Assembly (NCBI GenBank): GCA_963930775.1
Contig: OZ005697.1
Span: 9,632,292-9,696,291 of the forward strand
DNA from: Cliona cf. orientalis
Taxonomy: Eukaryota > Porifera > Demospongiae > Clionaida > Clionaidae
Length of the DNA stretch: 64,000 bases
Reading direction: 5' to 3'
Shown: positions 32,901-44,560 of the stretch, one piece after another
Numbering within the stretch: position 1 is the first letter of the stretch
Layout: each line of letters opens with the position of its first letter
Translations under genes and position numbers: made by a program
Notes under the pieces: model-generated
What the model was told of the DNA's origin: nothing
Databases searched by the model: none
Seen by the model: the letters and a program-made list of their open reading frames with translations, nothing else

Positions 32901-35066
32901 CAAACATCACCTCTTCTTTCCCCCAAAAACTTAAAAGTGTCGTCAACCATCATTTTTAAGGATTCGTTTTTCCCGTTATTGGCAACACCGCATTACGTGG
33001 CGCGTACGTGTGCATGCTGAGCAATGTTTCTGTATCATATGTCGTACGGAACTTTAACATGACCTACATGAAGCTTTTAATGAGAAACAGCCACCTTGGG
33101 GGGCCGATAAAATTGATAAGTTGGTGAATTTTTATCGTAAACAACCGAGCAGTGTTTGTTAATTTCAGGGGAGGCTATTTGTGTAAACTTGAGCTTTGAG
33201 TTTGTAGACTTGTGAAGCAAATGGTGCAAATATGCAACACCTCTTACCAGCACTTCACATCTTTTGATGCGCCTATTTTTGCCCCTAAGTGTCGATTGAG
33301 TATTGCACCTGAAAATCAATTTAACTGCCCAGTGAGACCTCGCTAATGAACTGAAAATTAGTGATAACTGGGGAAATGGATGCTTTAGGGACATAGGGTC
33401 AGGTAGCCTTATATAACCTTATATAATCTCTCCTCCCTCCCCCTCCCTCTCTCTCTCTCCCCTCCCTCTCTCTCCCTCAATAGAGGTACTGAAGAGTTTC
33501 TTGGTTTGAGTGGTCAGGTTGACATCATCAACTCGACCCTCGGCAAAGCACTGGGCGGAGCCGCGGGGGGATACACCACTGGCCCCCAGGAACTCATAGA
33601 CATCGTACGTCAGAGGTCACGACCCTATCTCTTCTCGAACAGCCTCCCTCCACCAGTCGTGGCATCAGCTAGCAAGGTGCAGCCAGGGATCTGGCATAAA
33701 AATAAGTTCATTGAAGGATAATTGTGAGAAGGGAACAATATATTATTATTATGTAGCAGTGCATAATAATTATGGAGCTCACATTTACTCTGTCTATGCT
33801 TCTAGTTCTGCATGGATATCCAACTCCTTAATTGTGTGTAATTCACACGCTTTGGGCCAAATAATTAACTAGAGCTCTAGTATCTTTGTGCTGCTCTGTG
33901 CTGCTCTGTGCTGCTCTGTGCTGCTCTGTGCTGTGCTGTGCTGCTCTGTACTGCTCTGTGCTGCGCTGTGCTGGGCTTCCAGAGTGTTTGTTCTGTTTCC
34001 ACTGGTGTAAGTCTTCTGCTTGTCCCACTCTCTACTAGCGAGATTCCTCGTCAGTGAATCAGCATACACACACTCACACACACACGGAGGCATTATTGCC
34101 AATCTCAGCAGCACTGTGGTAGTGTATTAAACCGATAGTTGCCAATCTCATAACACGCGTCGTTATCTCTTCCTTCCTAGAACGGTTCGTTAAAGCAGCT
34201 GCCGCCTATATAGAGCATAGCATAGCTAGATGGAACATCACACCAAGCCCTCGTTTCCCAATCACCTTCCCCCGGCCCTCCGAAAGTGCAGGTGTCAAAT
34301 TTCAGCCAATTTCAAAATCACGATGATTCCCTATGTGTATAAACATTGTGCAAAATGAACTTATTGACCTACCGGTAACGTGTATGCAACTTGCATGTAC
34401 ATGCATGTACATGTACATGCAGGTATTTGATCTCCTGATGGGGGATGTGGGGAAGGAACTCGTGGACAAGCTACAGAGAAACACAAAGCTATTCAGGGAG
34501 AGGATGGTCGATGCTGGCTTCACCCTAAAGGTACGTAACATAGGATGATGCAATATTACATCACGTTCGATTATGTCATTATGATGTAAATACAACTGGC
34601 CGTCCTACAGGGGGAGGGGCATCCGATATGCCCGGTGATGCTACAAGACGCTCGATTGGCTCTGGAGTTTGCTGATGAGATGCTTCAGAAAGGGATCTAC
34701 GTTATTGGGTTCACCTTCCCCGTTGTGCCAAAAGGTGAGATTAGTGGGGGGGGGGGGGGGGGGAGGACCCCGGTAATTAGTGAGGACACCGCCTTCAATT
34801 AAGCCACTGTCGTATTAGCTGCATTAAAATAGTATATAAAGCTTTTCCTGAAATGAAAAGTTCATAAAATTTAATTTTGGTAGAAGATATTGGATTTTTA
34901 AGTCCAACGATTTGATACCTTTTTTATAATTGAATTTTTATAATTAAATTTTGTAGGTGAGGCTCGTATTCGTGTGCAGCTGTCAGCGGTTCACAGTACG
35001 GAGGACGTCAACAGGTGTGTCGACGCATTCATTGAAATAGGCCGAGCCAAGGGGGTCATCTCATGA
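29906..35066 (+). CDS. GCAT: 2-amino-3-ketobutyrate CoA ligase (glycine C-acetyltransferase), mitochondrial
   Basis: Nine exons: 29906-30145, 30373-30462, 30797-31007, 32152-32257, 32425-32511, 33484-33676, 34423-34530, 34611-34734, 34957-35066; 1269 nt, 422 aa (human GCAT is 419). It is a PLP enzyme of the alpha-oxoamine synthase family that splits 2-amino-3-ketobutyrate with CoA into glycine and acetyl-CoA, the second step of threonine breakdown after threonine dehydrogenase. Visible are [31 protein letters not shown] (D232, H235 of the PLP site), the Schiff-base lysine K266 in [11 protein letters not shown], and [11 protein letters not shown]. The Arg-rich, acid-free first 25 residues look like a mitochondrial presequence. 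Introns 3 and 5 are large; intron 3 holds a GA repeat (about 31974-32023). Confidence 0.96.
31974..32023. repeat. GA microsatellite in GCAT intron 3
   Basis: A run of mostly GA dinucleotides with a few interruptions, within the intron between GCAT exons 3 and 4. Confidence 0.85.
33886..33980. repeat. Minisatellite of about 10 bp units in GCAT intron 6
   Basis: The unit GTGCTGCTCT is repeated about nine times with small changes (GTGCTGTGCT, GTACTGCTCT). It lies in the intron between GCAT exons 6 and 7. Open frames across it on the minus strand (Ser/Thr/Glu/Gln/His-rich) are by-products of the repeat. Confidence 0.85.
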
Positions 35067-35700
35067 AATTTGAGCCAAGATGAAGGGGGGCTCCCCCCTG
35101 AATTACTTACAGCCACTGTATGGGACTCATTCAGGAGATGATCACAATTATTGTTTTAGTGCATATTTCAATGTATTTTTTGCTATTATGGTATATACTA
35201 TGGCGTCGCAAGTATGTGTCCAATATTTAATATGTGCTGGGGGGGGAGACCAGGGAAATTCTGAGGGGGGGGCAGGTAGATGGGGGGAGGGGTGAGAGAA
35301 TTGAGAGTAGGAGGCACAGTGTCGTCTAGTCTAAGGCAGTAGACCCTAATTGATATGAGTGATGTAACAATAATTGTTGTACTCGTTAATTAAGGAAACG
35401 CCCATGGCAGTGAAACGTATTATAGAGCTTCAGCCAACATTTCCCCCCCAGGCTAAAGGAAAGCCTACTGTGAAGTCTGGAATCCCTAGACACGATATTA
35501 CTGAAGTAGGGATATTATTAATTAGTCCTGATTGTACACAGAGCAATTATCATGTGTTTGGTATAGTAATTTCTACTTCCCAGTACATGAGCCAGTTTCC
35601 TTGGTTATCAGTACCCTAATCTCCCCCCCTCCCCCGCCCACTCCACCCACTCCACCCACTCCCTGCGTCCCGGCCGGCCCCAGCCACACATCCCCTCTCT

Positions 35701-35701
<1 letters not shown>

Positions 35702-35745
<44 letters not shown>
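35702..35745. repeat. CA microsatellite
   Basis: About 21 consecutive CA dinucleotides in the region downstream of GCAT. Confidence 0.95.
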
Positions 35746-35748
<3 letters not shown>

Positions 35749-36982
35749 GCACACCATGGGTCGTACCTAAAAATCAATAATAGCGATAAATAGTTCGGGT
35801 GGCCTGTGTATCTGTGGTTAAGGTAGGGTCTGTTTTGAGGTTGTAGCGATGTAAATTTCTATTAATGTACGTAGGAAGGCACATATACATGGGACCAATC
35901 CTGGGCAATTACTTTAGCGATTCTTGTGGGTAGCCTGAGGCTTATTTGATGCCTCCTGTATGTAGTGTTCGAAGGCTTCTCGATAATTAATTTTGGTCAC
36001 AACTGCAGCTGCTTATTTACGGGTCAGGGCTCGATTGTGCGCCACATGAAGGTCCAGGCGGTGCCCTTGGTGTGGGGAGGGAGAAGCTGACGTGAAGCTA
36101 GCTAGGGTTGGGGTGGCCGGGGGGCAAGGGGCGAGGGGCGAGGGACGAGCTATATAGGGTGGAGGGCCCAGGGAATGTTGCGGTGAAGAGCCCTAGACAT
36201 GTGTACCCAGATGACACCGTCTCGTAAACTATTACACCCCAAAAAATTGTATATCAATAAAATAAAGATATTATTATTATTAGCACTGTATAATTATTGT
36301 CACTGTCTATTCCATTTTAATATGCACTGTCAGCAGTACTAGGTCTAAGTATTGCTATTGCTGCTGCACACAGTATTATCCTGTGCATGTGTATGTGTGT
36401 GTGAATAGACAGGTACATTGCATGCATTCAGCAGTAGTCTGGAAATTGATTATGGTTCACTGAGTGCTCAATGGTGCAGAAATATGTGTACCCTCTCTCT
36501 CTCTCTCTCCCTTTTTCCCTAGCCTAGCTGGCATGCATATAATATAGCGTAAACAACATGCACGTAAACGACATGTATTACACTCTGCAGCCCATGCATG
36601 GTATCCAGCCAGTACATGTACAGGATGTCTACCCATCAAATCACTGCAAATATCTTGGCATGGAGCTCAAGCCACTGGGGAAGTACACAGTGTATAGCTA
36701 AGCCTAGCATAATAATTATCGATGTGTTGCATAATCTCATATATTATAGTATTGTGGACCAAGTTAGTGCTAGCCATGGTACTGAAGGTTAATTAAAGCC
36801 TACATTAAATATTGCCCTGGGGCACTGCCAGAGCCTTATTAAATTGACTCATTATACGTGTTATATAAAGGAGAGTTGGTCGTTACTAGTGCTGCTGCCT
36901 GATAGTCTACTAGCTAGCTCTAATTAACAGAACCATGCAGTGGGCATGCCCAACGATGTCTTGCTGCAATTGTGAGCTTATT

Positions 36983-36984
<2 letters not shown>

Positions 36985-37019
<35 letters not shown>
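36985..37019. repeat. GT microsatellite
   Basis: About 17 GT dinucleotides followed by imperfect GT/GAGT units up to about 37045. Confidence 0.95.
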
Positions 37020-37021
<2 letters not shown>

Positions 37022-38808
37022 TGTGTGTGTGTGAGTGTGAGTGTAGGTGGCTTGCTCTAATTCATTTATCGGCGTAACACTTTATTGGTTCAGGAACGCC
37101 ACTGGTCATGCTTTCGTTGATAACAATCTGATAATTTGATAATTGAATGCGGTAAACATTCCATATCCCTCTCTGAGGCTCTTTGATCAGGGGACGACAG
37201 CTCTAATAGCTCTCTCTTGCTGCCAAAGACCCACCATCAACTAATAATTTACAACACGACAGTTATGCTGATTCAATTAATCTACGATTTGGGGTAATGC
37301 CCGTTGACTTGGTACATGCTATCACGTACACACATGCTGACATCCCGGACGAAACCTAACATAACGTAACCACTAAATCAGCTATAGTATCAACTATAAT
37401 TATTATTCACGTTGACTTTGCAATACCAGTTACCTTGGTTTGGCACCTCACTATAATAACACGTCAGTTTTTGTTAACCAAAAGTAATATTATTATTTCA
37501 AAACTACCCTAGTTTAGTCACCACTAGCTGTGTATGCACCTGTGACCTGTGCTGGCTTCGTCCCTTTATACAATTACTGCAATTATTAGTGTATGCACAC
37601 ACACGAACGTAATTCCGTATTGCGTACGAGCAAGAGAAGTCCCTCCGATATTTGGTTAATCCCCACTTGGAGTTCACCCGCTAATGAAATTATCTGTGTT
37701 TATGCATGTGTGGAGTGCCTCTGGCCCGCTACCTGCCAGTATTATATTATAGCCATTATTGGACATGAAGAGAGTTGTGCGGTGAGGACTAGCATGATTG
37801 TGCCAAATCTCAAAATACTGAATCATTCGATTCACTCGGTGCATGGCTCGAGATAAACACCGAAAATTACGTAATCATGCAAAAATTGCATATCAGCTTG
37901 AGCATGCAAGCCTTGTGGTCGGTGATCAATCTCTCTGTGTACACACGGTTACAGTGACCATGCATGTTCTGCATCCACATTGCATGCTGGTTTCGATCGT
38001 TGCACATGGTCCTTGATGGTCTCCCTATAAACCTATCTTCTATGGCTGCCTGCTGAGGGAGTTGTATCATAGCTGGTATATTATGGGTATGTACCTGGTA
38101 TTAGGGACGAGCAGCAGGCAAGCCGGCAGAGAGGCTAGCTGCTGTTGAACAGTGTAGATCTTGCAAGGTTTCCACAAAATACGTTCAGAAACCGTCCAAG
38201 TAGAGGCAGTTTTATGGTACAAGGATCAAGCCTTTCAAGGCAATGTGACAGAATACCACGAATTGCACGCGATTGCTGATACATGTACAAGAAGCCACTG
38301 CAGGCCTGTACTGTATGTTGCTGATGCTTATAGCCAACATGCTCTAAGTCTATACACTTTAGCTTGTAGAAGAGCTGTGGTTATATCAGTGGTCTTCCAG
38401 GGGTATAACATACCCAATCTTTTCAATAATTGTAAAATTGAGGGATGGCTTTACGTTGGAGCAATCATGGCTCTACTATAAGCATTCTATAATATTTATT
38501 ACCAGGTACATATATATTATTATTAGTCACGTCGTTTCTATAATGAGCTATAGATGAACAAGACAATGACAAAATCAGAATGACAATTAAACAAGGATTA
38601 TATTATCTAGAGCATATTAATGTCATTTTGACAATCAGAATTTCTTAAGCGGTTGATACAATATATTATGGGATGGGGGTGCATACAGGTACATATAATA
38701 TTATTATAGCACTCATTTATAATGATAGTTGTTAATTTGAGATAGAACTGATTGGATTCCTGGGATGTTGGGGGGTGATTGTCTGTACATCATTAAATTT
38801 GATGATGC

Positions 38809-39339
38809 TCACAGAGTGCAAGCGCACTCTGTGGCTGTAGATGCAAAATGACTGATTTCTTTTGTCGTGCCATCAGGACAGGTGACGGTCACAAGAACGC
38901 TTCTCAGTTTCCGTTTTGTGGCGGTGCAACACTTGCTCATTTTGTCAAATTCAGTGTCATCAGTTAGAGTTCTGCCGAGCAAGTCAGTGTGTGCATGTCA
39001 TACAATATATGAGAGTGTGTGAGTGAATGTATATAATAATATTAGTATCTACATGCTCAAGAAATATCTACTGTGGTAACGGAATCACAGCTTAAATTAG
39101 TATTTATCATACTTGCTCTCGAAGAATCTTGGTATGAAGTAGGATTGGCACAAGCCGTGGCAGGAGAGCACAGGAATGCTCCCAGTGCAGTCATCGTCCG
39201 TCGTGACGTTCAGAGAGTGGAAGCCGAGTCTACAATCATCTGGGTAGTGAGTCAATTCTTTCTTCTTGTGCGTGGCTGAGACGGAGGTGCAGATAAACAG
39301 CGCCAGCAGCGCCGCGGAGAAGAGCAGTTGACATCTCAT
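38809..39339 (-). CDS. Secreted cystine-knot hormone, glycoprotein hormone alpha-2 (thyrostimulin alpha) like
   Basis: Two exons, 39113-39339 and 38809-38971, joined in phase across a GTATGA donor and GGCAG acceptor; 129 aa. Residues 1-22 form a signal peptide (MRCQLLFSAALLALF core, cleavage after SVSA). The mature part has nine cysteines (36, 51, 60, 64, 90, 91, 107, 125, 127) in the order of glycoprotein-hormone subunits. The cystine-knot ring motifs CHGLC (C-x-G-x-C, 60-64) and CAC (C-x-C, 125-127), the central SKCC pair and the early NVT glycosylation site (N44) fit GPA2 (which has CVGHC, QCC and CQC). The tenth cysteine of vertebrate GPA2 is missing because the chain stops two residues after CAC. 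By family it would be a dimeric extracellular ligand for an LGR-type receptor. DAN/bursicon-type cystine-knot proteins are the alternative. No partner beta subunit is in this window. Confidence 0.8.
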
Positions 39340-39563
39340 AGTAAGTACAGTTCGATCACTTGATCCGTGCGGCGGGCGGGCGGGCGTCTTTAGCTGGAAG
39401 AGCGCTAACGGGTACGAGTATTCACACTCAAACTGCAAAATATGCGAGTGCAATCATGCGTGCAGTCGTCTTTTAATTGCTCTGCCTACGTAGCTAGCTA
39501 CACCTTATTATGACCAAAACACACGTACACATAATAATACGCACATCCCATAGTCCGATGGTT

Positions 39564-39575
39564 TGCGCATGCGCA
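39564..39575. promoter_or_regulatory. NRF1-like palindrome upstream of the hormone gene
   Basis: TGCGCATGCGCA matches the NRF1 consensus exactly. It lies 225 bp upstream of the hormone start codon and 9 bp beyond the stop codon of the neighbouring Ser-rich gene, both on the minus strand. It could serve the hormone promoter; this is inference from a single 12-bp match. Confidence 0.45.
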
Positions 39576-39583
39576 TACACTAA

Positions 39584-40772
39584 TTAGGCAGTTAAGTCCA
39601 CTTTTTGTTGCTCAAGTGCCCTTAACTTCATTTCTTCATCCACAGGGATGTTCCCCATCACAAGGTTGCTATCTCGAAGCAAAAGTTCTTGTCTGCATTG
39701 GAAAAAAAGCAAGCAAATTATTAATATTAAAAGTTAAACTTGCTCAAACTCGAGCATGCATTTGAGGTCATTTTTACTTACTGATGCAAGTCTTTTCGCA
39801 CTGCATTGGCCTTCAACTCGACTATCTTCTCCAAAGACCTCCCTCTCTCTGAAGCCAGTGTAGATGACGCTCTTGTTGATCCAGACTGCACAGAAGTTGC
39901 ACTCTTTGCTGATCTGGCTCTCCCTCCTCCCACGGCTGATGATCGGTTGGATGGCGATCTAGACAGCTGCCCCTGTACAGGTGGCTGTGATGAAGTTGAA
40001 CTGACAACACTTCGACATTTGGAGCATCGCGATACAATGATGGTCTCTGTTCCTGATACAGCTTCTCCGTTGGAAGAACATGCTCTGGACTGCTCGGCAG
40101 TAGTTGCAGTCATGGAATTACTGTGACACCGAGATCCAGGCTTATTGGAAGAGTGGAGAGATCCAGAAGATTGCAGACCATTCACTGATTTACTAGCTGT
40201 AGAGGAGCGGCTGGATTTATCACCTTGAGGAGGAGTAGGGGATGTTTCCATCTTGTCAGCTTTTTCGTTCTCTGGAGGAGATGGAGAATGGGCAGTCTTG
40301 CTTTTCTTTGGAGATGAGCTAATCTTTTGAGCGGAAGCAGGTCGATTGCTGCGTTTGTGGTGATAATGGCAATGTTGCTTTCGCTTTTCTTTTGCCCTCT
40401 TCTCCTCCTCTGCTCTTGCACTGGCTACTTCTGTTTCCTGCCAGCAATCATGATAAAATTAATATGCAACATAGTATATCAATATGAAGCAAAAACTCTA
40501 ATGAACTAAGAAGCAGAAAATTGAGAGATCTTCATTTTTCCCACATTTTTGCTATAATTAAAAAATGAAAATTATCCGCAATGACCGGTCCCTTTTCTCA
40601 TAGCGGGTCACATATTCAGGTAGATCTACTAATATTAATTTTATTTACTATACAGCTGGGAGCAAGGTATTAAAATGTTCTGATGCTTTACCTGCATTCG
40701 TTCTCTTGCTTCCGCGGCTCTCTCCAGAACGCGCTGTCTGCGCAAAGCCTCCATATGATAGGCAGTGGCCAT
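39584..40772 (-). CDS. Unrecognised Ser-rich protein with basic coiled-coil N-terminus (281 aa)
   Basis: Three exons, 40692-40772, 39782-40437 and 39584-39692, keep frame (846 nt). The N-terminus (MATAYHMEALRRQRVLERAAE) is a charged helix, followed by a Lys/His-rich stretch (AKEKRKQHCHYHHKR), then about 160 residues of low-complexity Ser/Thr/Pro/Arg sequence. A conserved-looking end contains ERGRSLEKIVELKANAVRKD and LLLRDSNLVMGNIPVDEEMK. A CxxC pair (SRCSKCRS) sits in the middle. I do not recognise the family. The two helical ends with a disordered centre would suit a cytoskeletal, centrosomal or ciliary adaptor, but nothing here proves it. Its start is 139 bp from the RASGEF1 start in a divergent arrangement. 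Confidence 0.75.
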
Positions 40773-40911
40773 CTTTCTTCACGCCGCCACTTCGCACCTC
40801 TTTGCACTTTGTTAGAGAAAAGTGGGAGGGCCTATATCCATAGTAACGTACGTAATGTTTGCAGACTCCGGGTGGGCGTGGCTCGTTCTTGGAGGCTGCT
40901 GTGGTTCGAAT
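40773..40911. promoter_or_regulatory. Divergent promoter between the Ser-rich gene and RASGEF1
   Basis: Only 139 bp separate the two ATG codons, so both promoters must overlap. The stretch is GC-richer than its surroundings. It contains ATCCATAGTAAC (around 40837), which has one good half of an RFX X-box and a poor other half. No TATA box is seen. An upstream in-frame ATG for RASGEF1 exists at 40822, so this interval may partly be coding for a longer form. Confidence 0.5.
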
Positions 40912-43900
40912 ATGGCCAGCAGGGCTAGAGCTGCAAGGATAGCGCCTGTGGCCGCGGGAAAGGGAAACTTTGGGAAAGATCTGTTCGGAGTCCAGCTAGA
41001 GGTAAGTGTCTCCTTGCATCAAAGACGTGATCTAAACTTCATCGTTTGCATGATTGATACCGTTGCGCGCGCATCATCAAAGAGCCAGGCGCCTTTAGTG
41101 TACACAGTGCAGCTGGAAATCTAGAGCGGTCTAGCCGTCGCAGGGTGCACGGTAGGTAGCTATTCAATAAAGAGTGCGTCTGGTCTGAGGATCTGAGGAA
41201 TGCAGCCTAGGGAATGATAGTTCCCCACACCCCCACACATTTTGAACCCCCTGCACCTCCTCCCATACTGGACGAGCACTTGAAATGCTTCCCTGGCGCG
41301 CATTTAATGCCCATCTATGCCAAACAAACATAATGTACCAGCAGCAAATTTTCACCAAGCAGCTGCATCTTGTTTAGCTATTTTCTACCCCGCTAAAAGC
41401 ATGGTATCGGTGATAGCATTACCGCTACCAGCTCTCGATCAACTCACGCAGATCACAGAGAAGCTGTTGGCAGCGGAAGAGAAGAAACTGAAGGTGTTGA
41501 AGGCCGAGATCCAGGCGAGCAAGAAACACAGCGACACGGGAGAAGATGCAGCCAAGGTAAGTCTGACATTATATTAAACAACTACGTAGCTCAGTATCAT
41601 CATTTGCAAGAGATAAAGTAAAACAAGTATCTTAATTTATTATGTAGCTACTTAGGAATTCTAACCAATGAACCACAGCTATCCATTATGGTTTATGAAT
41701 TTGCTTGTCAGAAGGCACACTACATGGCATTGTCATCAAATCTCATGTAGCTGTTTGCCTGAAACTGTGTGTTGCCATGGAAGCGATAGAGCAGCCAGGA
41801 TCCGGAGTACAGTGGTAGCCTGGACATGTGACTCTAGCTCTGCCTACGTAGATCTAGAGGAGTAGCTGCGCTGCTAATTACCATTGTTCCGAATCTTTTA
41901 ATAGCACGTTCGAGGAAAAACAATAATGCATACACAGACTGACAATAGACTCAGCAATTCCGCACATAGCAGTGCTTTGGTGTGTTAAACTGTCGACGAA
42001 GCCAGAGCCTTTTACAGTGAAGCGATAAATAAGTGAACTCCACTCTAGCTATATACAGCAGCTGGGAGCTTGTAAGAGTAGAAGGCCGAGGTAAGTGATA
42101 AGTTTTTGCCAGTTCAATAGTGCTAACTGATTGATAGCTGTAAATGATTGGTGCTTATTTATATCCACCAGTTGTCACTTAATCTGATAATTACTTTCTC
42201 ATTCTCTCTCTCTCTCTCTCTCTCTCCCTCCCTCCCTCGCAGGCCAGACAGTTGGAGCTTCATGAGAACAACTACATGTAAGTCAGTGCCACAAACTCTG
42301 TTCCATGCATAGCTATCATTCTTCTCTACTACGTGAATCCTGTGCCTGCATCCTCCATGATACCATCGTTAATTGGTGTCGATGGGAAAGAGTGGGTAGT
42401 CGACGAACTCTAGCTCATGTCAGCAGAGTGTTTGGTGGTTCGTTCTTCCCAAGCTGCTTAGCCAGAATCTGTACGAAGTGGCTGGCAGTCTACGATTCAA
42501 ATGAGAATACCTTTCAAACGTTTGTCTGCCTCTTAGTCTCTCTTGTGATCCTGTTTTGGCCTCCAGGGCCAAGTTATTTCGCATTCTTCGCATATCTATT
42601 TCTGGAGCCTAGAACTCTTTCTTAACTGCCGCTATGGCAACAATGTTAATAGGGTACAGCTGCCACACTGTAATGCATGGGCAGTGTCGACGTGACCTTT
42701 GGATTCCTGAATGTTAGTAAGTCGTTACAATCTCTCTCTCTCTTTCTTGGCTGCCAAGTGAATAGTTTCAAGTTACATCAGCAAATCTTTTAAGTACCTG
42801 GGCCAATTGGTTGTTAGCATAGCTATGAGTTTTTAGTAGCCAAATAAGCAAAACGAGCATAACATTGCTTCATGTCTTAAATTATTTTGCTGGCCAAATA
42901 AGTCAGATTAACGTAACATCCAACATCCTACCTCACCGTTTGAAATTCTGAATAGTTGGTTCATTGATATTATCTTTTTATCTTCCAAGCCGCCAAGTGA
43001 ATAGATAGATTGGTGCAGTGTCTTATGGTAGCTATGGCTAGCTCACCATCACTTAGCCTCATCTTCCCCTGTAGGAGGATAAAGATGCAATACCAGAGAC
43101 TGGCTCAGGAGATGCAAGACGCCGCAGTTGCTGGACTCATCCAGAAAAGACCGAGGATCAAGGCATCAAGGAGTCTGCCGGCCATTGTCATGAAACCAGC
43201 ACCAAAACCAAGGGTAAGAAAAGAAAGAACAGAGATTAATACACTAACAATAATATTATACCATATAGCCGGAAAATTCAGCGAGGAATTAAATTGGGTG
43301 GTTTGGCGGTCTATATTACGTATGGCGATCCCATACCGAACTAAATCCGCCAATATTCTTGCAATAGCGATTTTGCCTGGCTCAACCGCCAAATTAATTC
43401 AAATTCCTGCCAATATTTCCAGCTATACGGTATGGGTCTGCTAATACTCTCTTTATTCGGAATGTTGCTCATGGCTCAAGCTTGCTCACTCAAGTGTGTA
43501 CAATGTAATGCTACCCCTGAAAGTTGGAACACATCTTGCGCATAATGTTGTCCTCCATGGTGAAAGGTTTCTCTGCATTTGGATGGTATTTGTTAGCAAA
43601 GTTAAGTTGGTAGGCAAGCCATTTAAGTGTCACAGTGCATCATTCAGTGAACATTTCTGGCATACTCAACGACACAAGCCTTCTACGTACGTAGATGGAT
43701 TGTTTGTGATAACACTAGTAATATTATATGCGACGCTGGAAGCTTTTGAAATTACTGATCAATCAGAGAAACACATAGAAATCGGACGGAAGCTAAGGAG
43801 TTTGCATAAACAGGATCGTAGCTCAGGACACAGCAATTAGAACGTGCCTCTAAGCGTGGAAAGGTACCTTTAAAATGCAAGAGTGGCGATTTTGTACAAG

Positions 43901-44491
43901 GATGTTGATAACGAGGGGTTAGTTTCTCGTAATCACCACTTCCTTCATCAGCCGGCCCTTGTTTTTGCTTGGGCAGCTGCAAGCAATTATTATTAATATT
44001 TTTTTTAGTGAAACCAACGTCATTGAGAGTCAGATTACTCCATTATAGTACATTGTGGTATGCTAGCTATTGTATGCATCAGCAGGTTTGGAGGGGGGGA
44101 TATAGTTTGGCTATCATGACTACTCCGATATCTAACCTCAAGTTAGTGCTGGTTATGTCCCCCGCATTCATCAGACTATAATAGTTTTATCCATATTAAT
44201 GCTGACAGTCTGTGTGTGTGATAGTGTAGTCTTCAGCCAGGGAGAGGAATGTCCAAGTGTGACCAAGGGCTTGTGCAACTCAATAAGCCCTTCGTGTGAC
44301 TCGTGATGATTATTCCCTGGCACAGCATGCGCACCAGCTAAATGTGATCATCTTCACGTGCACATAATGATTATTGTCTGTGCACCGGTACACAGTACAA
44401 TCTAATACAAAAGTAACAAAACGTCCATTCATGGGAGGAAATGCAGCATTGTGTGTGCTTGATACACCTGCCTCGTATATCTCTGTCAATT

Positions 44492-44560
<69 letters not shown>

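Larger units (their letters stand above)
35067..38808. other. Intergenic region between GCAT and the hormone gene
   Basis: This stretch of 3.7 kb holds the GCAT 3' UTR and noncoding DNA. It contains a CA repeat (35702-35745), a GT repeat (36985-37019) and an AATAAAATAAA stretch near 36258, which could be a distal poly(A) signal. Small open frames such as that at 38161-38481 have no start context, exon structure or similarity I recognise. I see no RNA gene. Confidence 0.6.

Noticed and set aside
33869..34114. Ser/Thr/Glu/Gln-rich minus-strand frames
   Set aside because: Produced by the 10-bp minisatellite in GCAT intron 6.
38161..38481. 106-aa plus-strand frame between GCAT and the hormone gene
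   Set aside because: Isolated, no recognisable domain, no neighbouring exons; length is expected by chance in 3.7 kb.
43496..43840. 114-aa plus-strand frame in RASGEF1 intron 4
   Set aside because: No similarity recognised, no splice or start context, and RASGEF1 exons join in phase without it.
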